A stretch of DNA of 43,464 bases from Clostridia bacterium (lineage in GTDB: Bacteria > Bacillota > Clostridia > Christensenellales > CAG-138). Below, piece after piece: positions 1-9,402 of this stretch. The stretch covers positions 1 to 43,464 of the forward strand of contig JAFWVQ010000050.1 in NCBI GenBank assembly GCA_017523925.1, written 5' to 3'. The notes beneath the pieces are model-generated. The model saw only the letters and a list, made by a program, of their open reading frames with translations, searched no databases and was not told the origin of the DNA. How positions within the stretch are numbered: position 1 is the stretch's first letter; the number at the start of each line of letters is the position of its first letter. Made by a program: the position numbers and the translations under genes.

Positions 1-1854
1 GATCTTGTTGTAAAGGGAGGGCGGCGTGCCGGTGATGGAGAAGAGCTTGGTGTTCTTTTCCGCCAGCTGGGGCAGGGAGGAGAGCAGAGCCCAGGTGTAC
101 GGATGACGGGGATCGTAGAACACTTCTTCAACGGTGCCGAGTTCAACGATCTGACCCGCGTACAGAACCGCAACGCGCTCGGCAACGTTTGCAACAACGC
201 CGAGGTCGTGCGTGATATAAACGGTGGTGTAGCCAAGCTCCTTCTGAAGATCCTTGATAAGCCTGATGATCTGCGCCTGGATCGTAACGTCCAGCGCGGT
301 GGTGGGCTCGTCGCAGATGAGGATCTTGGGCTGGCAGGAGAGCGCGATCGCGATAACGATCCTCTGACGCATACCGCCGGAATACTCGAAGGGGTAGTCG
401 TCGAAGCGCTTCTCGGGATTCGGGATGCCGACCTTCGCCATGATGTCGATGGTGCGGCGCTTCGCCTCCTCGCGGGAGCACTGCTGATGCTTGAGGATAA
501 CGCTCTGGATCTGCTTGCCGATCGTGATGACCGGGTTGAGCGAGGTCATCGGGTCCTGGAAGACCGTTGCGATGCGGCGGCCGCGGATGCGCTGCCAGTC
601 GTTGGTGTACTTGACCTTGGCGCAGTCGATGATCGCATAGCCGCGCAGGAAGCGGATCTTACCCGCGCTGGCGGGGGCGTCGGGAGCCACGCTGCGGCTT
701 CCGAGCTCCTTGCGGGCACGCTCGGCCTCGGCCCTTGCCCTGTCGCAGGCGGCCTTGGCTTTTTCGACCTCCGCACGGGCGGCTTCAAGACCGCTCGGCG
801 ATTTCTTGGACTCGAGCTTGGAAAGCTTTGCTTCGGCCTTAGAAAGCTCAGCGTCGGCCTTGAGGGCGAGCTTTGCCTTTTCGTCCACCGCTGCGAGCTC
901 CGCTTCGGTTATCTCGTAGGTGCCGCGATATTCAACGCGGAAGGTAGCCACGTCGAAGATCTTATTGAGTGTTTCGGGATCGCTCAGATCTTCGCCGGTG
1001 CTCATCGCGATCTTGAACGCTTTATCGAGCTTGTGGCGGAACTTGAGCTTATCCTTGAGCGGATATCTCTCGGTGGAGAGCAGAAGCTCCTTGGCGATGA
1101 GTCGGTTGCGCGCTATGACCTCGTCCGAAAGGCCGAGCGGATTGCTCGGGTTATCGGCCTTGGCGATCTTTTCATCGCGCAGGGCTGCGAGCTTTTTGAG
1201 CTCCTCCTGATCCCTTGCTGCGCGGGCGGAGTCGGAACTGTAGGCGGCCTTACGCTTGGCGATCAGCGCCTTCATTTCGTTTTCAACGGCTTCCCTATCC
1301 GCATTGAGCTTGGCGATCTCCTTCTTGATTTTATCCATCTCGAGCGCGTCCTCACGGTTGCGGCTGTCGAGGGTCTGAAGGTAGTTCGTCTTATCGACGG
1401 CATTGTCCTTGAGGACCTTGATGCGGGCGTTGAAATCCGCCTCCTCATCCTGGCTGAGGGACTGCGCCGCATGGATATCGCGCTTCTTCGCCTCCATCGC
1501 GTTGAACTCGGCAGCGCCGCGCTCAAGGACGGAGTACTTATTGAGCATATCTTCGAAGCTCTTCAGCTCGCGAAGATTGCCGGGCGTGAGCCGAACGTCG
1601 GTTTCGGAGAGCTCATCGTCCGCAAGGATGATGGTGCCGTTGGAGATGAAGCCATTGGTTTCGAGCATGCCGGCGAAGGTTTTGGTAAGAACCGATTTGC
1701 CGGAGCCGGATTCGCCGACTATCGCGAGCGATTCGTTCTCGTAGATATCGAGGGAAACGCGGCGGATTGCGGTGAGGATTCGTCCGCGAACGTTGAATTT
1801 GACTTCGACGTCCTTGAGGGACAGAAGGACTTTTCTTTCAGTATTGGTTTCCAT
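1..1854 (-). CDS. oppD: Oligopeptide ABC transporter ATP-binding protein, OppD/DppD type, with a large coiled-coil insertion (3' end cut by window)
   Basis: Cytoplasmic ATPase that would power peptide import with OppB/OppC and a downstream OppF outside the window. The frame is open from the ATG at 1854 (GGAGG ribosome site, 15 bp after oppC) to base 1, giving 618 residues without a stop. Visible motifs: Walker A GESGSGKS at residues 47-54, Q-loop Gln433 in VFQDPM, signature SGGMRQR from 492, Walker B ending Asp515-Glu516, switch His549, then the start of the oligopeptide-type C-terminal region. Ordinary OppD proteins are about 320-350 residues long with Walker A and Q-loop roughly 55 residues apart. 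Here they are about 380 apart, because some 310 mostly charged residues (about 80-395) are inserted. Parts at about 99-235 and 325-384 look like coiled coil, rich in A/E/K/R. The ATPase motifs are intact, so it should be functional. Confidence 0.93.
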   Translation of the reverse strand, partial: METNTERKVLLSLKDVEVKFNVRGRILTAIRRVSLDIYENESLAIVGESGSGKSVLTKTFAGMLETNGFISNGTIILADDELSETDVRLTPGNLRELKSFEDMLNKYSVLERGAAEFNAMEAKKRDIHAAQSLSQDEEADFNARIKVLKDNAVDKTNYLQTLDSRNREDALEMDKIKKEIAKLNADREAVENEMKALIAKRKAAYSSDSARAARDQEELKKLAALRDEKIAKADNPSNPLGLSDEVIARNRLIAKELLLSTERYPLKDKLKFRHKLDKAFKIAMSTGEDLSDPETLNKIFDVATFRVEYRGTYEITEAELAAVDEKAKLALKADAELSKAEAKLSKLESKKSPSGLEAARAEVEKAKAACDRARAEAERARKELGSRSVAPDAPASAGKIRFLRGYAIIDCAKVKYTNDWQRIRGRRIATVFQDPMTSLNPVITIGKQIQSVILKHQQCSREEAKRRTIDIMAKVGIPNPEKRFDDYPFEYSGGMRQRIVIAIALSCQPKILICDEPTTALDVTIQAQIIRLIKDLQKELGYTTVYITHDLGVVANVAERVAVLYAGQIVELGTVEEVFYDPRHPYTWALLSSLPQLAEKNTKLFSITGTPPSLYNKI

Positions 1855-1869
1855 AATCAAGTCCTCCTA

Positions 1870-2844
1870 TTACATATGGGTCTTGGGGTCCGTTGCGTCA
1901 GCAAGGTTCTGACCGAGAAGGTAGAGGATGATGGTCAGCATAGCGGCGTAGATAACGGGCGGCCAGAATTCCCAGGGGTAGGTGATGAATGCCGTCTGCG
2001 CGGCGGAGATCATGCGGCCGAGGGAGGGAACCTCTGCGCTGAGACCGATGCCGATGAAGGACATGTAGGTTTCCAAGCTGATGTAGGAGGGAACCTCGGT
2101 AGCAAGCAGGGTTACGATAACGCTGGTGAGGAACGGGAGGATGTTCTTGGAAACGATCCTGCCGATCGGAGTGCCGAGACACTTCGAAGCCAGCGAATAC
2201 TCACGGTCGCGGATGATCATGACCTGCGTTCTGAAGAAGTACGCAATGCCGAGCCAGCCGGTGATCGTCATAGCGAATACCATGTTCCAGAAGCCGGAGC
2301 CGATGACGTAGATAAGAACGGCAACGACGAGGATGAACGGCACGTTCGCAATGATGTTGTAGATGGGGATGAGGATCGCGTCCAGCTTCTTGGAGAAGCC
2401 CCAAACTGCGCCGAGGATGATGCCGATGGTCATGTTGATTGCGGCACATACAACTGCGAGAAACAGCGAGGTGCGCGCACCGGCGAAGATGTTGTACATG
2501 ATGGAGTTGCCCTGCGGGCCGGTGCCGAGCAGCCACTTAAAGGAGGTGCCGAACTTTTCCATCGCCTTGGCGGGACTGAGGTTGTACGAGGAAGCGTTTG
2601 TAACGTTTTCAACGGGGTCGTACTTGCAGATCAGCGGGATGAATACCGCGGAGAGGATCATGAGAACGAACAGGGAAATAAGAAGAATATTCGACTTTTT
2701 CCTGAAGAAAACGCGGAAAACGGATTTCCAGTAGGAGTAGCGGGGAGCGATGATCTTTTCGGAAGATATGGCGTCGTTTCCGACGACTTCGAAACCGAGA
2801 TCCGCGTCCTGGGAAGTATTGATCATGTTCTTTTCGTCGTTCAT
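1870..2844 (-). CDS. oppC: Oligopeptide ABC transporter permease OppC
   Basis: Inner permease subunit of the peptide importer, 324 residues, near the usual length for OppC/DppC. A cytoplasmic N-terminus of about 40 residues is followed by a first membrane helix (about 53-72), an outside loop containing HPLGTD-like sequence (KWLLGTGPQG), and the five-helix BPD_transp_1 domain. The EAA-type loop is visible around REYSLASKCLGTPIGRI. Its ATG overlaps the oppB stop as TAATG at 2842-2846, so the two are translationally coupled. oppD follows 15 bp downstream. Unlike its partners it shows no obvious insertion, which makes it the conventional member of this otherwise unusual transporter. Confidence 0.93.
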   Translation of the reverse strand: MNDEKNMINTSQDADLGFEVVGNDAISSEKIIAPRYSYWKSVFRVFFRKKSNILLISLFVLMILSAVFIPLICKYDPVENVTNASSYNLSPAKAMEKFGTSFKWLLGTGPQGNSIMYNIFAGARTSLFLAVVCAAINMTIGIILGAVWGFSKKLDAILIPIYNIIANVPFILVVAVLIYVIGSGFWNMVFAMTITGWLGIAYFFRTQVMIIRDREYSLASKCLGTPIGRIVSKNILPFLTSVIVTLLATEVPSYISLETYMSFIGIGLSAEVPSLGRMISAAQTAFITYPWEFWPPVIYAAMLTIILYLLGQNLADATDPKTHM

Positions 2845-4436
2845 TACTTTCTACCTCCGCCGCTGTCAGAAGAGAGGGAGATACGCGGGTCGTACTTGGC
2901 AAGAAGCAGGTCGCCGAGTATCTGGCCGGTGATGCTTATCGTGGTGATGATGAGAACCATCGCAACGATAACGGCATTGTCGTGCAGGTTGATCGCGTTG
3001 ATCAGAAGGCCGCCGACGCCTGGAACGCCGTAAACGCGCTCTGTCATCAGAGCACCGGTGAGGCAGAACAGGATGCTGCCGGGGATGCCGTGAACGAGAT
3101 AGATGAACGCGTTGCGGGAGATGTGCTTATTGTAGATCTCCTTCTCGCTCATACCTTCGGCGCGCGCGAACTTGACGTAGTCCGAGTTCATCTGGTCGAT
3201 CATGTAGCGGCGGGTCCACTTCATGAGCGAGCCGATCGAGCCGAGAGAAAGCGAGATGGTGGGCAGGATGTATGCAAGGTAGAGCTTATCCTGCGGGGCG
3301 GTTGCAAACTTATAGGGAAGCTTGAAAACGCCGGTACCGATGGCTGCAACGATGAAGATGTATGCAAGGGAAGGAACGGCGGCGATGAAGACTATGTACG
3401 CCTTGCCGAGCTTATCCACAAGCTTATCCTTCTTGCGCGCGATCAGGATACCGATCGAAACGCCGAGCAGATAGGAGATGAAGACCGAGATCAGACCGAT
3501 AACGAATGAGTTTCCGATCATCGAAAGGCCGGTCTTTTTGAAGGAAGCGACAGTGTAGTTGTCGTTGTAGTTTTCCGCATCCGCCGGGTTGGTGACGCCG
3601 GAGGCGTTATATTGCAGCGAATGGAAATCAATGGCGGTCTCTTCCCACTCATCGGTGCCGATCTTGGCCGGGAACTGCTGCAGAGTTTTCTTCAGCGAAC
3701 CCGTTTTCTCGGTGATTACCGTTGTGATCTCCTGTCCGCGATATGTCGTGTAGGATGTGCCGAAATTGAAATGGATGAAGTTCTGATGGATGAACGGGAA
3801 GCGTTCATCGAAATACAGCAGGTACTTATGCTGAGTGCCGGATCCCACGAGCGCAGTGCCGGCCCAGGAATAGGGATCCTTCTCGAATCTGATGTAGCGA
3901 TCGGTCAGGTTCTCGTCCTTGACCATGTTTTTGGTCTCAACGGTCACAAGACCGGTAAAATACGACCAAAGCCTTGAAAAGACGGACTTTTCATGCACGG
4001 CGAGGAGGTAGGGCCTTCCGCCGGGCTTCATGTCGCCATTTGAATAGGTTTGAGGCTCGAGATAGATGATCTCGTCCGCCTTATACTTTTCCTTGAATTC
4101 AGCAACGCTTGCGTTGGATTCATAGGTATCTTTTTTCTTTACGGCGTCTCGGTCCGCTTTATAATCGGGCTGATTTTCGTAGCCTTCGCCGTAGATGGCC
4201 TGGTATTTCTCCTTCAGGAAGCTTCCGTAGTCAACGTAGGTCAGATAACCGTACTTTTGCCACATGGTGTACTCATACATCGTGCGGTCGTTAAGGTTCT
4301 TTTTGGTCCACATATCATCGCTGTCGAAGATGACGCGTCTGCTGATAAGCGAATAAACGAGCACCATAACGATTCCGATGACCACAATAAGCGAAAAGAT
4401 GGAGAAGAGTATGCGTTTAAGTAAATATTTACCCAT
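2844..4436 (-). CDS. oppB: Oligopeptide ABC transporter permease OppB with enlarged extracytoplasmic domain
   Basis: Membrane permease subunit, 530 residues, whereas OppB/DppB are normally about 305-340. TM1 spans residues about 9-31. The conserved pre-TM2 segment (FGTSY, residues 225-229) is separated from it by about 190 extra residues, and another acidic stretch (about 240-300) precedes TM2 at about 307-330. The loop between TM1 and TM2 is therefore about 275 residues, compared with about 70 normally. The permease core is conventional, including an EAA loop (DYVKFARAEGMSEKEI) near residue 420 and the VYGVPGVGGLL segment. The inserted part is hydrophilic and Tyr/Lys/Asp-rich, so it probably folds outside the membrane near the binding protein. 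It follows oppA after 213 bp and overlaps oppC by one base. Confidence 0.92.
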   Translation of the reverse strand: MGKYLLKRILFSIFSLIVVIGIVMVLVYSLISRRVIFDSDDMWTKKNLNDRTMYEYTMWQKYGYLTYVDYGSFLKEKYQAIYGEGYENQPDYKADRDAVKKKDTYESNASVAEFKEKYKADEIIYLEPQTYSNGDMKPGGRPYLLAVHEKSVFSRLWSYFTGLVTVETKNMVKDENLTDRYIRFEKDPYSWAGTALVGSGTQHKYLLYFDERFPFIHQNFIHFNFGTSYTTYRGQEITTVITEKTGSLKKTLQQFPAKIGTDEWEETAIDFHSLQYNASGVTNPADAENYNDNYTVASFKKTGLSMIGNSFVIGLISVFISYLLGVSIGILIARKKDKLVDKLGKAYIVFIAAVPSLAYIFIVAAIGTGVFKLPYKFATAPQDKLYLAYILPTISLSLGSIGSLMKWTRRYMIDQMNSDYVKFARAEGMSEKEIYNKHISRNAFIYLVHGIPGSILFCLTGALMTERVYGVPGVGGLLINAINLHDNAVIVAMVLIITTISITGQILGDLLLAKYDPRISLSSDSGGGRK

Positions 4437-4595
4437 AAGCGTTAATGCATGAATACGGCGCGCGGCCGTAATCTCCCTCTCGTTTAGAATTTGATTATTC
4501 GGTCGAAGATCGCGCTTTAAAGTGAATATGGCGCGACGGGGGGACGTTTTGCTCTCAGCCTTGGGGCTGACGGCGCTTTAAAATGGTTTTAATAT

Positions 4596-4623
4596 GCATA
4601 TAGGGGGTTGCCCCCCTATATGC
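4596..4623 (-). other. Perfect 12-bp stem-loop between oppA and oppB
   Basis: GCATATAGGGGG (4596-4607) pairs perfectly with CCCCCTATATGC (4612-4623) around a 4-base loop, starting 26 bases after the oppA stop. No proper T-tract follows on the minus strand (ATATTAAAACC), so it is more likely a processing or stability hairpin than a full terminator. The rest of the 213-bp spacer holds a smaller hairpin, TCAGCC-TTGG-GGCTGA (about 4555-4570), and the direct repeat GCGCTTTAAA at 4512-4521 and 4573-4582. Such hairpins often let the binding protein be made in excess over the permease. Confidence 0.75.
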
Positions 4624-4649
4624 GCTGCGGTATAACCGCTAATGTCGGA

Positions 4650-6821
4650 TTAGAAGAGGCCGATAACCTTGGTCATGTAACCCTTGTTCATGCCGAGGAA
4701 GGTCTCGAGGTAGGTGGAAGGATCACCGTAGTCGGGACCCCAACCGGAACCGTAGAACATATCGAAGTTACCGGCTTCGCCGTTGGAAGCACGATAGCCG
4801 CAGGGATAGAACTCATCGGTGTTCTCAGCCTTGATGAGGTCAACAACAACGCGGTCAGCGCCGAGGGTCTCCTCGACCTTTGCCTTGTAGGCATGAGCCT
4901 GGTTGGTGTTGCTCTCGGAGGTGCCGAGGTAAACAACGTCGATGTGGATGGGCCAGGTGACTGCATCGCCGAGCTCCTCGATAGCCTTCTCAAGGTGCTG
5001 CTTAGCCTCGGTGGGATGGAACCAACCGTTTACGCCGTCATGGACATCGATGGGCATGTTGTACTTCTCTTTTACGTAGTACTGAACCATGTCGCCATAG
5101 AAGGTGTTGGCGGGGAAGGTGTGGCCGTCAGCGTCGGTCTGCTCGGTGGAGATGAACACGAACTCGGGCTGAGTGTACATATTGCGGAGGCTGGTAAGAG
5201 CCAGATCCTGTCCCTTGGAAACAGCGTTGTAGGTCTCCTTATCGAAGGAGTACTGAACGGCGAGACGGAAGTTCTGGTTGAGCATCGCGATATGGGTGTC
5301 GATCTTCTGGTCCTCAGTCTGAGTGGAAGCGCAAGCGCCGCTCTCGAGCTGATAGGTACCGCGGTTGAGGTTCAGACCGCCGAAGTAGGTGGTGGAGGTG
5401 GTGTCAGTGATGTAGCCGTACTTATCGAAGTTGCCGTCCTTCTTAGCTTCCTCGAGAAGACCGTTGGTAGCGCCGAGGGTGACGCCGGGGTAAACGCCGT
5501 TTACGGTGTCACGGTAGAAAGCAAGGGGGTTGGAACCATCGTCATAAACCCACTTGATGGAGTTAAGGGTGACCTTGTCCTTGTTCCAGTAGTTGTCGTT
5601 CTTCACAACGAGGATCTCGGAGGAAGGATTCAGCTTCTGGAGAAGGAAGGGACCGCAGTAAACCTGCGAGGAGATGTCGGTGTTGAGACCGAAGGTGTAC
5701 TTGTTGGTATCCTGAACTGCCTCTGCGTACTCTTCGATGCCGAATACGCCGCCGCGGCTCTCATAGAAGCTCTTGCAGATGGGGAGGAAGCAGGAGTAGG
5801 TGAGCATGGTCATGAAGTAGGTGGTGCGCTCTTTGAGGGTAACAACGAGGGTGTAGTCGTCGGTTGCCTTGTAGCCAACTTCGTCCCAGCTGCCGCCTTC
5901 TTTGATGTACTCATGAACGCCAACGACCTTGCCGTCTACGAGGAACTCAAGACCTGCGCCGCAGTCGAGCATATGCTGGAAGCCGGCAACGAAGTCATGC
6001 GCGGTTACCTCAGCGACCTCGCGGCCTTCGGAGGTGTACCACTTAACGCCCTTGCGGATGTGGAAGGTGTAGGTGAGACCGTCAGCGGACTCTTCCCAGC
6101 GCTCTGCGAGAGCGGGCTGGAGAACGCCGAGGTTGTCGTACTCCACGAGACCCTCAACGGTGTTGACGGTGATCTCGGTGTCGGACTGGGAGCTGGTGTT
6201 CAGCCAGTCGATGGTGACGGGAGCGGTGGAGAAGGTGGTCGCATACTCGTTGTGGAGCTTGTAGCCCTTGCCGGTGAGGATAGCGGCGGGATCATAGGTG
6301 CCTTCGCCGTTCATGGCCTTGGACCAAGTCTCGAGCATTTCGGCGCGGTCTTCCTTCTTGATGAAGTCGGTTGCGATTACGATGCTGTGGATACGGTCAT
6401 CGTCGTTGCCCCAGTTTGCATAGGGGATGCTGCGGGGAGCAACGCGGGTGATGGCGTACGCACCGCCCTGGGTGGTGGTGGGGATCATGACGCCGGTGCT
6501 GAGCAGGAAAGCTTCGGCCTGAGCGTAGAGAACGAACTTCTCATCAGCGGTGGTGCCGGCAGCAGCCTTCTTCATGAGCTCCTCGTACTGACCGAGGACC
6601 ATGTTGTAGATATCTTCGTCCTCAGCGCGAACGTAGCTGGTGGGGCGGACGAAGGGAGTGGGTGCGGGAGTTTCCTCGGCGGGAGGGTTGGTTACTTCCT
6701 CGGGAGCCTTGGTGGGGTCTGCCGGAGTCGGGGTGGTGGTACCCTGATTCTGGGGGGTGCAGGCTGCTACCATGGAAAGAGCCATGATCGCAACGAGTAC
6801 CAGTGCGATAAATTTCTTCAT
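4650..6821 (-). CDS. oppA: Peptide-binding lipoprotein (OppA/DppA family, SBP_bac_5), apparently circularly permuted
   Basis: Extracytoplasmic ligand-binding lipoprotein feeding OppBCD, 723 residues. The signal peptide ends in lipobox SMVAAC (Cys21), followed by a Pro/Thr/Glu-rich linker to about residue 60. Residues about 66-170 read like the usual C-terminal lobe of these proteins: helix with YAQAEAFLL, then the VMIPTTTQGGAYAI strand and the ANWGNDDDR region. The usual mature N-terminus (TFSTAPVTIDWLNT, then LVEYDNLGVLQPALAERWE) begins only near 195. At the other end the protein stops about 30 residues after the conserved SGWGPDYGDPSTYL, where family members normally continue for 100 or more residues. 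I infer that the C-terminal segment has moved to the N-terminus. RBS GGAGG lies just upstream of the ATG at 6821. It is first gene of the operon. Confidence 0.93.
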   Translation of the reverse strand: MKKFIALVLVAIMALSMVAACTPQNQGTTTPTPADPTKAPEEVTNPPAEETPAPTPFVRPTSYVRAEDEDIYNMVLGQYEELMKKAAAGTTADEKFVLYAQAEAFLLSTGVMIPTTTQGGAYAITRVAPRSIPYANWGNDDDRIHSIVIATDFIKKEDRAEMLETWSKAMNGEGTYDPAAILTGKGYKLHNEYATTFSTAPVTIDWLNTSSQSDTEITVNTVEGLVEYDNLGVLQPALAERWEESADGLTYTFHIRKGVKWYTSEGREVAEVTAHDFVAGFQHMLDCGAGLEFLVDGKVVGVHEYIKEGGSWDEVGYKATDDYTLVVTLKERTTYFMTMLTYSCFLPICKSFYESRGGVFGIEEYAEAVQDTNKYTFGLNTDISSQVYCGPFLLQKLNPSSEILVVKNDNYWNKDKVTLNSIKWVYDDGSNPLAFYRDTVNGVYPGVTLGATNGLLEEAKKDGNFDKYGYITDTTSTTYFGGLNLNRGTYQLESGACASTQTEDQKIDTHIAMLNQNFRLAVQYSFDKETYNAVSKGQDLALTSLRNMYTQPEFVFISTEQTDADGHTFPANTFYGDMVQYYVKEKYNMPIDVHDGVNGWFHPTEAKQHLEKAIEELGDAVTWPIHIDVVYLGTSESNTNQAHAYKAKVEETLGADRVVVDLIKAENTDEFYPCGYRASNGEAGNFDMFYGSGWGPDYGDPSTYLETFLGMNKGYMTKVIGLF

Positions 6822-6896
6822 ATCTATCCTCCTACATAATATTATTGCATCACCATGCCCATAAAAAGCTATAGTATATGCAACATAGGATACTTA

Positions 6897-6925
6897 ATAA
6901 TATCATTAACTTGCGGGAAATGCAA
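6897..6925 (-). promoter_or_regulatory. Sigma-A-type promoter of the opp operon
   Basis: On the minus strand TTGCAT (6925-6920) and TATTAT (6902-6897) are separated by 17 bases. The predicted start is near 6890, leaving a leader of about 70 bases before oppA. A second TTGCAT and a TATACT occur within that leader and could be a weaker alternative. Confidence 0.65.
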
Positions 6926-7055
6926 TACCTTTGACGAAATCAGCACGATTTTTTTATTCAATATATGCGTTTGAAATAAAACGAATGCTTATTTTCGATA
7001 CTTTTTTAATTATCGTTTTGCTGTTTCAATATCCGTTTCGAGGCTGTTTCCGGCA

Positions 7056-7090
7056 GAAAAATGCGGGGTCGCGCATCGGCGAGACCCCGC
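7056..7090 (-). terminator. Intrinsic terminator of rho
   Basis: On the minus strand GCGGGGTC (7090-7083) pairs with GACCCCGC (7070-7063), followed directly by ATTTTTCTG. It lies about 50 bases after the rho stop, so rho mRNA ends by a Rho-independent route. Confidence 0.85.
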
Positions 7091-7138
7091 AAAGCTTGAA
7101 TGATACTTGCAATTTTTATACCGAAGTTCGGTTTCGGC

Positions 7139-9274
7139 CTATCTCAGCTGACCTTTACCGGGGGCAAAGAAGCCTTGCTTTTCGTACATCGCCGTGCGCG
7201 ATCTGCACTGCGCAAGGAATTCCTCGTTTGTTTTTGTTCTGCAAAGCAGGTTCAGCACGGTCTCCGTCACCTCGGCGGTGTTGCTGCCGGAAAGATTCCT
7301 GCGGATATTCGTAACGCAGTCGAGCTCCTCATCGCTTAAAAGCAGCTCCTCGCGCCTCGTGCCGGATTTATAGATGTCTATCGCGGGGAAGATGCGCTTT
7401 TCGGAAAGCTTGCGGTCGAGGTGGATCTCCATATTGCCCGTGCCCTTGAACTCCTCGTAGACCATATCGTCCATCCTTGAGCCGGTCTCCACCAGCGCCG
7501 TGGCGATAACGGTCAGACTGCCGCCGTTTTCGATGTTTCGCGCGGCGCCGAAGAAGCGCTTTGGCTTATGCAGCGCGCCCGGGTCCATGCCGCCGGACAG
7601 GGTCTTGCCGGAGGAGTTTATGGTCATATTGTATGCGCGGGCGAGCCTTGTGATGGAATCCATCAGCACCACGACGTCCTTGCCGTGCTCGACCAGGCGC
7701 ATGGAGCGCTCCATGACCATCTCGGCAACGCGGGTATGATGCTCGGGCAGCTCATCGAAGGTGGAATACACGACCTCGCCCTTGATGGAGCGCTGCATAT
7801 CCGTGACCTCCTCGGGTCGCTCGTCTATAAGAAGCACTATTAGATGCACTTCCGGGTAATTCACCGAGATGCTGTTTGCGATAGACTTTAATAAGGTAGT
7901 TTTACCGGCCTTCGGCTGCGAAACGATCATGCCCCTCTGCCCCTTGCCTATCGGCGCAAAAAGGTCGACAAGGCGTATGGCGAGGTTCTTTTTTGAATCG
8001 GAAGGTTTTACCGCGGCTCCTGCCTCGGCATCGACTCCGTCCCCGGCCTCTCCGGCTTCGGGGGATTTGATCTCAAGGGTCAATCTTTCGTTCGGGAAGA
8101 TCGGCACGAGCTCCTCGAAGGGCTTGCGCTGCATGCTCTCCTCGGGCGGCAGACCGTTTATCGCCGTGATATACATCAGCGCAACGTAGCGCTTGCTTTC
8201 CATGGTTTGGCGCGTTTTGCCCGCAACGAGATCGCCGTTGCGCAAATTGAACCTGCGTATCTGGGAATTGGATATGTAAACGTCGTTCGTTCCGGCGATA
8301 TAGTTTTCCGTTCTTAGGAAACCGTAGCCGTCCGGCATCAATTCAAGAACGCCCTCGGCATCGTCGCATTCGCCGGATTCGAGTATCTCGGGAACGGCCG
8401 GGTTGCTCGTGCCGTACTCGGCGTTGTAGTAGCCCTGCGGGAAGGCTCCCTGTTGATAGCCGCCTTGCAGATAGCCGCCCTGCTGGTACGCGGCCTGCTG
8501 CTGATAGGCTCCCTGCTGGTACGCGCCCGGCTGATACTGGATCTGCGGAGCGCGGACATCGCCTGAAACGCCGTAGGGATCCTGCTGATAGGGGTTTTGC
8601 TGATAGCCGTCCTGCCGGTTATTGCCCTGCATGTACGGATCCTGCCGCTGCTGCCGATAACCCTGCTCCTGCTGATAGTTCGGGTATGGGCTGCGGTAGC
8701 CGTCCCTCGTGCGCTGCTGAGCGCCCTGTCTGGAATCGCTTCGCTGGTTGTAGGCGCCCTGCTGCTGGCGGTAACTGCCCTGCTGACGCGGAGCATAGCC
8801 CATCGTGTATCCCTGCATCGGCTGAACGCGCTGGCGCTGCATGCCGTCCGCCCCCTGCGAAAACTGCGCGGGCGGGAAGGGATCGGACCGATCGCCGGGA
8901 TGGGGCGCGGCTTCCTGATGGGGCGCGGCCGCTGTTGAAGCGGCATCCGAATGCGAAGCAAGGGGCTGCGCGGGCTGCCGATCGTCGTGCTGCGCGATCA
9001 GATGGCCGCCGTCATCATCGACTCCCTCGCGCTGCGAATCCGCTGCTTTTCGAACGAAGCGGATGGAGCGCTTCTCCTGAACCTGCGGCTCAGCGGACTC
9101 GTAAGGCGCCTTATCTTCATCGGGCGCGGTTTTAGAGGCGAGCGAAGATCCGCCGCTCATAATTATATCGACCAGCTCTGCTTTGCGATATTTGGTAACT
9201 GACTTAACACCCTGGGCTTTTGCAATAGTTCTCAGGCTCTCCAGGCTTTTTTCGAGCATTTCTTCCCGTGTCAT
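7139..9274 (-). CDS. rho: Transcription termination factor Rho with a long disordered Q/Y/G-rich N-terminal insert
   Basis: Hexameric RNA-dependent ATPase that ends transcription. At 711 residues it is far longer than the roughly 420 of E. coli Rho. Order of parts: Rho_N helical domain (about 1-40), acidic/basic low-complexity stretch (about 45-135), Q/R/Y-rich and then YQQG-repeat stretch (about 140-290), cold-shock-like RNA-binding domain with [14 protein letters not shown] (from about 300), and the RecA-type ATPase. P-loop QPKAGKTT has Lys458; the Q/R-loop and C-terminal [18 protein letters not shown] and [11 protein letters not shown] are well conserved. All catalytic regions are intact, so the insert is an addition and not decay. 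It is monocistronic, with its own consensus promoter and terminator. Confidence 0.97.
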   Translation of the reverse strand: MTREEMLEKSLESLRTIAKAQGVKSVTKYRKAELVDIIMSGGSSLASKTAPDEDKAPYESAEPQVQEKRSIRFVRKAADSQREGVDDDGGHLIAQHDDRQPAQPLASHSDAASTAAAPHQEAAPHPGDRSDPFPPAQFSQGADGMQRQRVQPMQGYTMGYAPRQQGSYRQQQGAYNQRSDSRQGAQQRTRDGYRSPYPNYQQEQGYRQQRQDPYMQGNNRQDGYQQNPYQQDPYGVSGDVRAPQIQYQPGAYQQGAYQQQAAYQQGGYLQGGYQQGAFPQGYYNAEYGTSNPAVPEILESGECDDAEGVLELMPDGYGFLRTENYIAGTNDVYISNSQIRRFNLRNGDLVAGKTRQTMESKRYVALMYITAINGLPPEESMQRKPFEELVPIFPNERLTLEIKSPEAGEAGDGVDAEAGAAVKPSDSKKNLAIRLVDLFAPIGKGQRGMIVSQPKAGKTTLLKSIANSISVNYPEVHLIVLLIDERPEEVTDMQRSIKGEVVYSTFDELPEHHTRVAEMVMERSMRLVEHGKDVVVLMDSITRLARAYNMTINSSGKTLSGGMDPGALHKPKRFFGAARNIENGGSLTVIATALVETGSRMDDMVYEEFKGTGNMEIHLDRKLSEKRIFPAIDIYKSGTRREELLLSDEELDCVTNIRRNLSGSNTAEVTETVLNLLCRTKTNEEFLAQCRSRTAMYEKQGFFAPGKGQLR

Positions 9275-9402
9275 ATAATCTCCAATTCTAAAATAAATTA
9301 TGCTTAGACCTAATCCATTAAATTTAAATTACCGAGTAAAACGGTGGCTAAATATTACATTATTACACACTCTATTCCATGCATAAAAAGTGATCCGACT
9401 TG

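Noticed and set aside
103..3033. A 976-codon plus-strand open frame
   Set aside because: It lies antisense to oppD, oppC and part of oppB, whose motifs are clear. High GC with few stops on the opposite strand explains it.
4608..6839. A 743-codon plus-strand open frame
   Set aside because: It is antisense to oppA and composed of Val/Gly/Leu-rich low-complexity sequence without a ribosome site or any domain.
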